From positions 930,001 to 994,000 of the forward strand of contig NZ_AP018049.1 in the NCBI RefSeq assembly GCF_003609775.1: 64,000 bases of DNA. The letters run 5' to 3'. This DNA is from Prevotella melaninogenica (lineage in GTDB: Bacteria > Bacteroidota > Bacteroidia > Bacteroidales > Bacteroidaceae). Positions 46,070 through 53,671 of the stretch are shown here, in pieces. The position numbers and the translations under genes are program-made. How positions within the stretch are numbered: position 1 is the first letter of the stretch; each line of letters begins with the position of its first letter. The notes under the pieces are model-generated. The model was not told where the DNA came from and did not search any database. It saw nothing but the letters and a program-made list of their open reading frames with translations.

Positions 46070-46957
46070 ATGGAAATAAATAACTTCAGAATAGCTGACT
46101 TTGATATACAGATTATCTTCCGCGAGACAGATGTCAACGGAATGCACTTGCTGAGTTCTTTCGAACCTTTTAGAATCAAGGAGGTTTCGGAGAATATCTT
46201 TTTTCGATTAACAGTTGACGATACGCTTCGTCCTATCCCAAAGGAAAGGAGACAGCGTATCCGTGCTTTTGATACAGGCAATGGTGATACGATCGTTGAT
46301 CGTGTTGACGATGGTAGCTATCAATATATTATCAAAGACATCAATGGCTCTGACTGCTGTCTACTACAGAGCAATAAGGATTTTTCCGATTGTCGTTGTG
46401 CACTCAATGGCAACACAAATATGCGTACCTTTGGACTAAACAATGCATTGATGCTCATCTTTGCCTTTGCTGGTGCACTTAAACAAACTTTGCTAATTCA
46501 TGCTTCTCTTGTTCGTAACAACGGGTATGGCTATGCCTTCATTGCCAAGAGTGGAACAGGTAAGTCAACACAGGTTAGTATGTGGTTACGTTATATTCCT
46601 GGTAGTGACCTCATGAATGATGATAATCCTATCGTCAGAATCATTGATGGTGAAACATGGATATATGGTAGTCCATGGAGTGGCAAAACTCCATGTTATC
46701 GTAATGTCAAGGCCCGATTAGGTGCTATCACACGTATTGACCGTGCCACAACAAACTCCATTGAGAAGCCTAATCCTATTGCAGCGTTCGCTTCACTCCT
46801 CCCCTCTTGCTCCAGCATGAAGTGGGATTCTGATATTTACAATGGCGTTTGTAATACGATTACAAAGATTGTAGAAACTGGAAGAATATTTACGTTACAT
46901 TGTCTACCTAATCAGGAAGCGGCAGAAGTCTGCTATCAAACCGTAACGAAAAGATAA
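46070..46957 (+). CDS. HprK-like kinase (P-loop), RiPP-cassette type
   Basis: 295 residues. A Walker A loop AKSGTGKSTQ lies near residues 158-168 and DLMNDDNPIVR near 183 supplies the metal-binding acids. GSPWSGKTPCYRN follows near 205. This is the HPr-kinase-like fold seen in peptide-modification clusters beside PqqD proteins (for example lasso-type clusters), not the genuine HPr kinase, which needs an N-terminal domain and PTS partners. It is 5 bp before the S24/S26 peptidase gene. Substrate unknown. Confidence 0.8.
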   Translation: MEINNFRIADFDIQIIFRETDVNGMHLLSSFEPFRIKEVSENIFFRLTVDDTLRPIPKERRQRIRAFDTGNGDTIVDRVDDGSYQYIIKDINGSDCCLLQSNKDFSDCRCALNGNTNMRTFGLNNALMLIFAFAGALKQTLLIHASLVRNNGYGYAFIAKSGTGKSTQVSMWLRYIPGSDLMNDDNPIVRIIDGETWIYGSPWSGKTPCYRNVKARLGAITRIDRATTNSIEKPNPIAAFASLLPSCSSMKWDSDIYNGVCNTITKIVETGRIFTLHCLPNQEAAEVCYQTVTKR

Positions 46958-46962
46958 GACTT

Positions 46963-47448
46963 ATGTCAAAGACTGTACTTACTACTTCTGAAATCCAGTT
47001 TGCTAATGCTGAGTTTCTACCAGAAGTTGTCAAGATGTTGAATGAAGGACATACTGTAACATTACGCCTTCGTGGCTATTCTATGCGCCCTTTCCTTGAA
47101 AACGACCGAGACAAGGCTTTGTTGGTAAAGCCTACAACGATAAAGGTTGGCGACCCTGTCTTAGCAGAGATAACTCCCCGACACTTCGTCTTACATCGTA
47201 TAGACAGAATAGAGGGTGACAACGTAACTTTAAGAGGCGATGGCAACCTTGGTGTTGAGTATTGCAAGAAGGAGAATATTGTTGGAGCAGTCATTGGTTT
47301 CTACCGGAAAGGACGGAAAGAAATAGATGCTACAGATGCTTGGAAATGGAAGATTTATAGTTTTATTTGGACTCGACTTCTCCCTCTCCGAAGATATCTA
47401 TTAGGCATTTACAGACGTATTTGGATTCCAATCTTTGGTACCATCTAA
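46963..47448 (+). CDS. S24/S26-family peptidase
   Basis: 161 residues. RLRGYSMRPFLENDRD (residues 36-51) carries the S-M-x-P nucleophile motif of LexA/signal-peptidase-type serine proteases, and VLAEITPRHFVLHRIDRIEGD the downstream strand with G-D-N. The basic partner Lys is not obvious. The C-terminus (LLPLRRYLLGIYRRIWIPIF) is amphipathic and may touch the membrane. Next to HprK-like and PqqD genes, it may process a leader peptide; that role is inference. Confidence 0.8.
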   Translation: MSKTVLTTSEIQFANAEFLPEVVKMLNEGHTVTLRLRGYSMRPFLENDRDKALLVKPTTIKVGDPVLAEITPRHFVLHRIDRIEGDNVTLRGDGNLGVEYCKKENIVGAVIGFYRKGRKEIDATDAWKWKIYSFIWTRLLPLRRYLLGIYRRIWIPIFGTI

Positions 47449-47491
47449 TGGAACATTAAAAGAAAGATAACAATATAAACTATCAATAAGA

Positions 47492-47896
47492 ATGAAAGTA
47501 AAGAATGGTTTCAACCTCCGTGAAGTATGCGGAGAACGTATCATCGTTGCAGAAGGAGATGAAAATATTGACTTCAGCAATATAATTTCTATGAACGAAA
47601 GTTCTGCATACTTATGGGAAGAGGTGCAGAAGATGGATTCTTTTACAGTAGATAACCTCGTAGAGTTAATCTGCAATCAATATGAAATTGACGAGGATAC
47701 AGCTCGCAAGGATGCAACAATGCTTGCTGCTCAATGGGGCACTGCAGGTATCATTGAGGGTGAGGACATTCCTGCAGACGCTTCTGCTCTTAAAAAAGAA
47801 ACGGTCTCTGAGGAAGATAAATCTACACACCTCGAAACAGCTACAAGTGAGGAGAAGCCTAAAAAGAAAGGCTTCTTTGAGCGTCTCTTTGGTTAA
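47492..47896 (+). CDS. PqqD-family (RRE) protein
   Basis: 134 residues. The PqqD fold is in residues 1-90: GFNLREVCGERIIVAEG, ISMNESSAYLWEEVQ and VDNLVELICNQYEID. The acidic, lysine-rich tail ends KKKGFFERLFG, an amphipathic peptide. PqqD domains bind leader peptides of ribosomally made, modified peptides. It is last gene of the cassette that starts at 45587. No radical-SAM enzyme, cyclase or evident precursor peptide is adjacent. Confidence 0.85.
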   Translation: MKVKNGFNLREVCGERIIVAEGDENIDFSNIISMNESSAYLWEEVQKMDSFTVDNLVELICNQYEIDEDTARKDATMLAAQWGTAGIIEGEDIPADASALKKETVSEEDKSTHLETATSEEKPKKKGFFERLFG

Positions 47897-47913
47897 GGAG
47901 CATGATAAAATGA

Positions 47914-47966
47914 GGTTCTTCCGTTAAATGTGTGGATGCTTTTCGTATAGCTTTAACGGAAAAACC
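47914..47966. other. 53-bp perfect-ended hairpin after the PqqD gene
   Basis: GGTTCTTCCGTTAAA pairs with TTTAACGGAAAAACC across a 23-bp loop. No T run follows. It may be a terminator without a tail or a leftover insertion-sequence end; the ATCCACAC-like part resembles the right end of the ISAon1 element near 53190. Confidence 0.4.
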
Positions 47967-48117
47967 GAGGTTATTCATTAAACAAAAATAAAGTCAAAAC
48001 TGTCAATTGTCTATTCTATTATCATCCTCCAACACCGCACCTTTTTTTCATTTTAATACTTCAAAAATGTAGATAAGATTCTGAAAAATCATTACATAAT
48101 TTAGAATAAAATATGGT

Positions 48118-49300
48118 TCATCCGACATTTCGAGTGATACGGCAGTTATGCAGTGCATAGAGTCTTAGTGTAAAGTACCTCTCATCCCTGAATCCATACG
48201 CATTTCGTTTCATTACTTTAATCTTGTTATTGATGCCTTCGACTTTTCCTGTTGATAGATGGCAATCGTACCAGGCAAGGATTCCTTTCTTATAGGTTTT
48301 CACAATAACAGCCATTTTCTGTAGTTGGGCTATCTTACTTTGTTCAGCCTGCCTTATCCAGTCATCAAGCACTTTTTCTGCCATGTCTTTCGTGGGTTGC
48401 GACCATATCTGACGCAGTTGTTCCTTCAAATAGTATGCTTTTGACAATGGCTCATTCATAGCTAAAGCATTCTCAAGCCTTGTCTTGTGCTGTTTATCAA
48501 AGATGTCCTCACCATTGCCGAGTAGCAGATACCTTGTTCCTTTGAGTACTTTACGCTTATTTATATCTATAAACCTTACGTCTGATATCGTCAAGTTTCT
48601 CGTTCATTAACTTCACTACATGGAAATGATCAAACAGATGTACTGCATCGGGACAGTTCTCCATAACAGAGGCTATGAAAGCCGCAGACAGGTCTGTTGC
48701 CACATGTTTTATCTTTATATTCTTACGTTTGACTTTCCGCCAGAATTTCTTCAGAGCTTTCGTACCCTTTCCTTCGCCAACATAGATTACCCTGCCACTG
48801 TCCAAATCCACGACTATTGTCTTATAGACATGTCCTTTTTTAACAGCAAACTCATCTATACCAATATTCTCTACACCATCTAAAGATGGAGGGCTATAAT
48901 GACGCTCAAGGTAAGAGGAGTGTATTTCCTTTACCGTATCCCATGATACACCCAGATGATTCGATACATCCTGAAGCGTCATACCACGAAGTAAATCTAC
49001 TACATACTTGGCAAAGCGATGAGTATAGCTGCGACTGCCGGTAGCAAAGGGAATATTCTCCTGCTGGTCGAAATCACATTCCTTACATTTATAGCGTTGC
49101 ACCTTCATGCGGATAGTTACTCGCTTGCCACCTATGGGAAGTCCAATAAAGTCCCGCAGGCGATATCCGTTTTTCACAACAGAGCGAGCCCCACAACAAG
49201 GGCAACATCTTATTCGCTCTTTTGCTTGTACATGCAAAATAATTCTATTACCTTTGTATTCTTCACAAGTGCATTCGTGGGTGTAAAGACCCCCAAGCAT
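48118..49300 (-). mobile_element. ISL3-family transposase, broken by a frameshift
   Basis: The 5' part starts at ATG 49300 and includes zinc-binding CCPCCGARSVVKNG and CKECD, then the DDE domain with IGIDEFAVKKGH, ATDLSAAF and DHFHVVKLMNEK, ending near 48557. The 3' part (from about 48594 to 48118) continues in another frame with NKRKVLKGTRYLLL and GKVEGINNKIKVMKRNAYGF. The switch falls near VYRYK/INKRK, so one base was gained or lost around 48567. ISL3 transposases are normally one frame, so it is probably inactive. The right edge appears to be near 49368, where it interrupts the next gene. Confidence 0.88.
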
Positions 49301-49361
49301 GATATAGGAAACTGCTGTTCATCTTTGTACATTTGTTTGTGCTTATTCAAATATACAATAT

Positions 49362-49880
49362 TTACAGCGGTTTCTTTTTTATTTTATCTATTTTATCACT
49401 CCAAATTCCTGAAGAACCACTAATTGGTACAATCTCTCCCAAACCATTCTCCTGAACTCCACAAGCTATTAAATTTGGGTCTCCTCCATACTTCAGTAAT
49501 AAAGCAAGTATTTTACTTGAAGGTCTAGTAAAGCGACAAGCCAGTAACACAGCACTTTGTCCAAAGTATTTAGTGGAGTCATCATGTGCATTAGGATCAG
49601 CTCCCAGCTCTAATAATTTTTTAACGGATTCTATTTTATTAGTACTTGTTGCTAACATCAAAAGAGTCTGCTTGTACTTTGGATCTCGATAATCTACAGA
49701 AATATGCATCTGTAAAACTTGTTTAGAAATCTCTGTAGTATCTTCATCTTCAACAGCCTTTGCTAAAGACCATGCAGGCGTATATTTATACAACCTAAAA
49801 TCATCTCCTAACATGTCGTTCACGTTAGGCTCGGTACACGAAGAACAAACAAACAATACTAAGAATAAAAGATGCTTCAT
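49362..49880 (-). CDS. Ankyrin-repeat lipoprotein, 3' end altered by insertion
   Basis: 172 residues. Lipoprotein signal FLVLFVCSSC (Cys near residue 15). Ankyrin repeats: YKQTLLMLATSTNKIESVKKLLELGADPNAHDD and SAVLLACRFTRPSSKILALLLKYGGDPNLIA, residues 69-140. The last codons read DKIDKIKKKPL and then a stop that lies in the adjoining insertion-sequence end, so the natural C-terminus is missing. A 50-bp copy of this 3' end occurs at 53209-53258. Ankyrin lipoproteins of this size are common immunity proteins for polymorphic toxins; the Rhs tip nearby supports that, as inference. Confidence 0.72.
   Translation of the reverse strand: MKHLLFLVLFVCSSCTEPNVNDMLGDDFRLYKYTPAWSLAKAVEDEDTTEISKQVLQMHISVDYRDPKYKQTLLMLATSTNKIESVKKLLELGADPNAHDDSTKYFGQSAVLLACRFTRPSSKILALLLKYGGDPNLIACGVQENGLGEIVPISGSSGIWSDKIDKIKKKPL
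49369..49418. repeat. 50-bp duplicated 3' end of the ankyrin gene, copy A
   Basis: Identical except for one base to 53209-53258, same orientation. Each copy is joined at the same base (GGTTTC) to a different insertion sequence. Confidence 0.85.
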
Positions 49881-49967
49881 ATTTATAATAATTTTATTCT
49901 TTATATCTTAAAATACTTCCTATAAGTAAAATGAAAAAGCTTTCCATCTGTAGTTTTTTGAGAGTAC

Positions 49968-50489
49968 TTATTTATAAGTTATACGTACGCTATCTACATA
50001 ATATACATGGGGAAAAGGTTCCTTTATCAAGCATCGTACTACGATATGATTAATAACGGAGTCCCCGTAAATCTGATATAGGCTATCTGATTCTTGAGAT
50101 GTTGGGATTCTTTGCTTACTTCCTTTACATTCTATTCTAAATCCACTACTTGCCCCCCTTCCTCCAGAACCCGTTGGAATATAATACAATACTGGGAGTT
50201 GTTTGGTGAGATAACCTTTCAAACTTCTGCTTCTCAAATCGCATATGCTATAAAAGACAAACCAGACTGCAAAAAACGCACAACCTACAACATAAGAGTA
50301 GTAATGCAGTTTATTCTTTATTTTAAGTATTATATAAGAAAATAAAAGAATCAAAATGTTTAATGATATCATATAGAAATATGTATCTATAATGACATTC
50401 GCTCCCATATAGAGTAGTATCCACAGCCCTGCTAAGGCCAAGAAACACCAAGTAGCTTCTTCCTTTAATATTTTTTTTAGATTCATCAT
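49968..50489 (-). CDS. Membrane protein of unknown function, possible immunity protein
   Basis: 173 residues. Three hydrophobic segments: WCFLALAGLWILLYMGA (14-30), FYMISLNILILLFSYIIL (38-55) and VVGCAFFAVWFVFYSI (67-82). A soluble tail from RSRSLKGYLTKQ follows. Its start overlaps the stop of the Rhs tip gene (ATGA-type, 4 bp), so the two are translationally coupled, as toxin-immunity pairs usually are. No family recognised. Confidence 0.65.
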   Translation of the reverse strand: MMNLKKILKEEATWCFLALAGLWILLYMGANVIIDTYFYMISLNILILLFSYIILKIKNKLHYYSYVVGCAFFAVWFVFYSICDLRSRSLKGYLTKQLPVLYYIPTGSGGRGASSGFRIECKGSKQRIPTSQESDSLYQIYGDSVINHIVVRCLIKEPFPHVYYVDSVRITYK

Positions 50490-51592
50490 CTCTTATTTTT
50501 TTTATAAATTACACTTCCTACCTTTGATCCTGCATTCGTCCCTATACTATTAAAGAACCTTCTGGTATAGACTTTTCTCCTCATAAAACCTGCATGGATT
50601 GTAGCCTTTTTCAAATTGGCTTCGTAATTCGGACGCATAAAATTACTACCACGATGAGCCTTATGTCTATTCAACGTAACCTTAGCATCCTTAACAGCCT
50701 TCTTAGCACTTGAAAAAGAATCTTCCAGTTTTTTTGATAATTTACCCAATCCTGCTTCTGCTAGAGAACCAACAAGTGCTGAGAAAAAAACGTCTTTAAA
50801 ATCAACTTCGCTTAGAGATTTTTCCTTCCATGCTTCAGCAGTGACGCCCGATACCATATTAACAGCTGTATTTACCAAATTCTTGGCAAGATTAGAATTT
50901 CCAATTTTAATAGATGATAGTTTCTTTATTAATTTTGTTGTAGAAGCACCAGAGACAACGAGGGACATAACTCCAACAACAACTGTATCTTTTCCCGCAC
51001 CTTCCCAATCAATCTGGCTATAGGCTCGTTGTACATTTCCACCATTATTAATTAAGTTCTCAACAAAATTTGCACCTGCTGAAAAAACAAAAGTACCTAC
51101 ACCTTCTGTTATTGCGGACACAAAGTCTTGTCCATCTGTGTCCACCAATTTTATTGGGTTATTCAACGTATGTACAAATCCGCTCGTTGTGACATAGTTT
51201 TCCGCCAACGGATCCACTCCATACCAAAGACTTGTAATAGGGTTCAAGTACATTACACCATAATAGTACAAGCTAGTTTCATCATCGAACTGCTTGCCAT
51301 TGAACTTATACGGCAGGTCTTCACTGCTGCTGTACTCATCAACTAACAGTTCACCATACGGCAAGTAAGCATCATATTGTGTGATATTGGCTTTATCATC
51401 TGTGATGTAGGACGTTGAGCCGAGGTGATCACTGTGATAGAAGAAGGTCTCTTCTTTCGTTGTGTCGTTTGGAATATATCCATAACCAGCCTGCGGGTCA
51501 TCAGGGTTACTTGGTGCGTCTATCACCAACAACTTATGTAATGATGATTGGTATAGTTTAGTTATACAATGAGAATCAAGGGTGTTTAGCAC
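50486..51592 (-). pseudogene. Orphan Rhs core C-terminal fragment with a toxin-like tip
   Basis: The frame opens with a GTG inside repeat array A7, so the first ~20 residues are not Rhs. Rhs core signatures follow: HSDHLGSTSYITDD, YDAYLPYGELL, KFNGKQFDDETSLYYYG and WYGVDPLAENY (residues 52-130). After NPIKLVDTDGQD a variable tip of about 215 residues runs to the end, with hydrophobic patches (VGVMSLVVSGAS) and a basic tail. The thousand or more residues of the Rhs cage are absent. It is a truncated cassette; activity of the tip is unknown. Confidence 0.8.
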
Positions 51593-51650
51593 CCTTAATC
51601 AATAGTATTAAACACCTTTGGGTGACAGTGTTAAACACCCTTGGAATGAG
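51589..51650. repeat. Class A-like array, divergent (A7)
   Basis: Units begin at 51589 (GCACCC), 51612 (ACACCTTTGGGTG) and 51635 (ACACCCTTGG): 23-bp spacing and poor palindromes. It sits exactly where the Rhs homology stops. Confidence 0.65.
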
Positions 51651-51849
51651 GTGCGATATACCAACGAAAGAAATTTATTTGACGCTGTACTATTCATACA
51701 CATAACGGTTGATGTAGCTATTGAAGTCCAATTTTCGGTAGCCATCTGACCGGAAGGTAGGCATAGTTGAGATAATACTTATTTATATTCAGCAAAGCAA
51801 AAATTCTTATTTATGTGGTATTGCTTTTTATATTTCTTTCCTTTGTATT

Positions 51850-52236
51850 ATGGAAGAAAAATACCTATATCAATTAGCCAAATTCGTTTTACTAGGCGAT
51901 GTCTTACATTATTTCTCTATTGTTAATATAGAGTCTAATAGTTCTTTGTTACGCATTTATCTTGATGAGAAGATGGAGAAAGAACTTTCCGATGATCTTC
52001 ATTTTGAATCAAAAGGCTTTATGGAAGCTGTCGAGGTGACAGACTTTCCGATTCGTGACCATAAGGTTATTTTGGTTCTTCGTCGACGTCGCTGGATAGA
52101 TATTCGTACAGGTAAGAGTTTCTCTCTTCCCTTGCAGATTGATATTACAGCCTCCGGCACTCGTTATTCCAAAGAGTTCGGAGCTTTTTTAAAAGAAACG
52201 TATGGAGACATCCCCAGTGACCTGCCGTACGCTTGA
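51850..52236 (+). CDS. ISAon1-type transposase N-terminal region protein
   Basis: 128 residues. It resembles the short proteins annotated in Bacteroidetes as the N-terminal region protein of ISAon1 transposases: acidic N-terminus, then VILVLRRRRWIDIRTGKSFSL and DITASGTRYSKEFGAFLKET, a basic DNA-binding-like part near residues 74-120. Its stop lies 35 bp inside the transposase frame, so the two proteins may be joined by ribosomal frameshifting or translated separately. Confidence 0.8.
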   Translation: MEEKYLYQLAKFVLLGDVLHYFSIVNIESNSSLLRIYLDEKMEKELSDDLHFESKGFMEAVEVTDFPIRDHKVILVLRRRRWIDIRTGKSFSLPLQIDITASGTRYSKEFGAFLKETYGDIPSDLPYA

Positions 52237-53194
52237 GGAATTCTATCATATCAATGGACGTAGTTTTGAGAAACAATACAAGGAAACACTAAGTGGTTAC
52301 AGGTCCTGGGATCAGGTGTCTCATGCTCAGAAGTGGCTTCTCTTTGAGGATAATATTGGTAAGAATATAGCAATAGACGAGACATCCTTGTCCAATGGTG
52401 AACTCTATACGATTATCACTAATAGGGACAAACACGGCAAGCAAGGATGTCTTGTAGCCATTGTTGCTGGAACCAAATCCTTGGATGTCTGCAAGGTATT
52501 GGATAAGATAGATGAAAAGAAACGGGAAACCGTAGAAGAGGTCACCTTGGACTTATCCGATAGTATGCGTAAGATTGTAAGGCATTGTTTTCCAAAGGCT
52601 AAACGAGTGATTGATCGCTTTCATATACAGAAACTTGCAAGTGATGCCGTGCAACAGATGAGAATAGAGTATCGCTGGGCAGCTTTACAGCAAGCAAATG
52701 ACGAGAAAGAGAATGCGAAGTTAGAAAAGATAGCATATCAACCACTGACTTTTGAAAATGGAGATACACGTAGTGAACTGCTGGTAAGAAGTAGGTACCT
52801 GTTGTTCAAATCATCAGAGAAATGGACTGATGAATAGAAGCTAAGAGCCAAAATACTGTTCAGAGAATATCCTGACATTAAGAAGGCTTACGGTTTATCA
52901 CATTCGCTAAGAATGATTTTTGCTAAGAATACTATCAAAGATGCAGCCAGACTATCATTGGCAAAATGGTATAATAACGTCGCAGAAGCTGGCTTTCATT
53001 CCTTTAATGTCATTGCTGCAACTTTCTACGAGCATTACGAAGACATACTTAACTTTTATATTAACAGATCTACAAACGCTGCTGCGGAATCCTTCAATGC
53101 AAAAATAAAACTATTTAGGGCTAACTTAAGAGGAGTTGTAGATAAAAGTTTCTTTCTTTTTAGGCTTGCTAAACTATATGCGTATCCACACTGA
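52202..53194 (+). pseudogene. ISAon1-type DDE transposase with an in-frame TAG
   Basis: From ATG 52202: NIGKNIAIDETSLSNGELYTI (first catalytic Asp), VTLDLSDSMRKIV (second) and DRFHIQKLASDAVQQMR. A TAG at 52835-52837 interrupts it after EKWTDE. The same frame continues without a break as KLRAKILFREYPDIKKAYGL to STNAAAESFNAKIKLFRANL (third acid Glu) and stops at 53194. One base change (CAG or AAG to TAG) would explain it. Without readthrough the last catalytic residue is lost. Confidence 0.85.
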
Positions 53195-53208
53195 ATATCT
53201 ACTGACCC

Positions 53209-53258
53209 GGTTTCTTTTTTATTTTATCTATTTTATCACTCCAAATTCTTGAAGAACC
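53209..53258. repeat. 50-bp duplicated 3' end of the ankyrin gene, copy B
   Basis: Matches 49369-49418 with one substitution. It would encode the ankyrin protein's last residues on the minus strand and is cut off on both sides. Confidence 0.85.
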
Positions 53259-53345
53259 TAAAATATTTATAAATAAAGACAAAAATACGTGTAAAAAGTA
53301 AGTTTACAACTGACAGAAAATCAGTTGGTTATAAAGTCGTGCAAG

Positions 53346-53443
53346 AAAAGGTGCTTAATTGGACTTCAAAAGGGCGTTAGTAACACTCCAAAAGAGCATC
53401 TATTGCAAGCCTATTAGGCGTCTTTTAGAAGCCAAAAGAGCAT
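53346..53443. repeat. Class B 22-bp-period array, reversed (B2)
   Basis: AAAAGGTGCT (53346), AAAAGGGCGT (53368), AAAAGAGCAT (53390), TATTAGGCGT (53412) and AAAAGAGCAT (53434): five units exactly 22 bp apart, the reverse complement of the B1 units. Confidence 0.9.
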
Positions 53444-53634
53444 ATAATGATTTTGAGTTGCGCAAAAATAGTTTACAAATATCGGCTGATAAGGGAACAA
53501 GTTGTTTGTAGAAGACAGAAAGGCATGCTAATGGATAGACATCTTTTTATTTGGCTTTTCTACATTATATCTTGTAGTTTATCCCTTTTATATATACCTA
53601 ATGGATATATCTATCCATTTAACGCAAGAACCTA

Positions 53635-53668
53635 AAAAGGGAGGGCATCAAATGATACACTCCCTTTT
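53635..53668 (-). terminator. clpB terminator
   Basis: AAAAGGGAG (53635-53643) pairs with CTCCCTTTT (53660-53668), extended by ATC/GAT inside; T-rich on the minus strand. Confidence 0.8.
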
Positions 53669-53671
53669 ATA

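Larger units (their letters stand above)
51850..53194 (+). mobile_element. ISAon1-type insertion sequence (two frames)
   Basis: A short first frame and a longer DDE transposase frame in another phase, overlapping by 35 bp. The right edge appears to be near 53208, where a GGTTTC junction starts the 50-bp copy B. The left edge lies between array A7 and 51850. Inverted repeats were not resolved by eye. Confidence 0.8.
53259..53671. other. Intergenic region with class B array
   Basis: 410 bp holding array B2 and the clpB terminator. A 62-codon frame (53447-53635) is hydrophobic, has no support and is not annotated. Confidence 0.65.

Noticed and set aside
46070..46957. Genuine HPr kinase/phosphorylase
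   Set aside because: The regulatory N-terminal domain and PTS partner genes are missing, and a PqqD gene is in the same operon.
53307..53326. Further stress-motif copy (AACTGA...TCAGTT)
   Set aside because: The centre is seven bases and the core GACA-N3-TGTC is absent.
53447..53635. 62-codon hydrophobic frame before the clpB terminator
   Set aside because: No start context or family resemblance, and the composition is that of the AT-rich gap.
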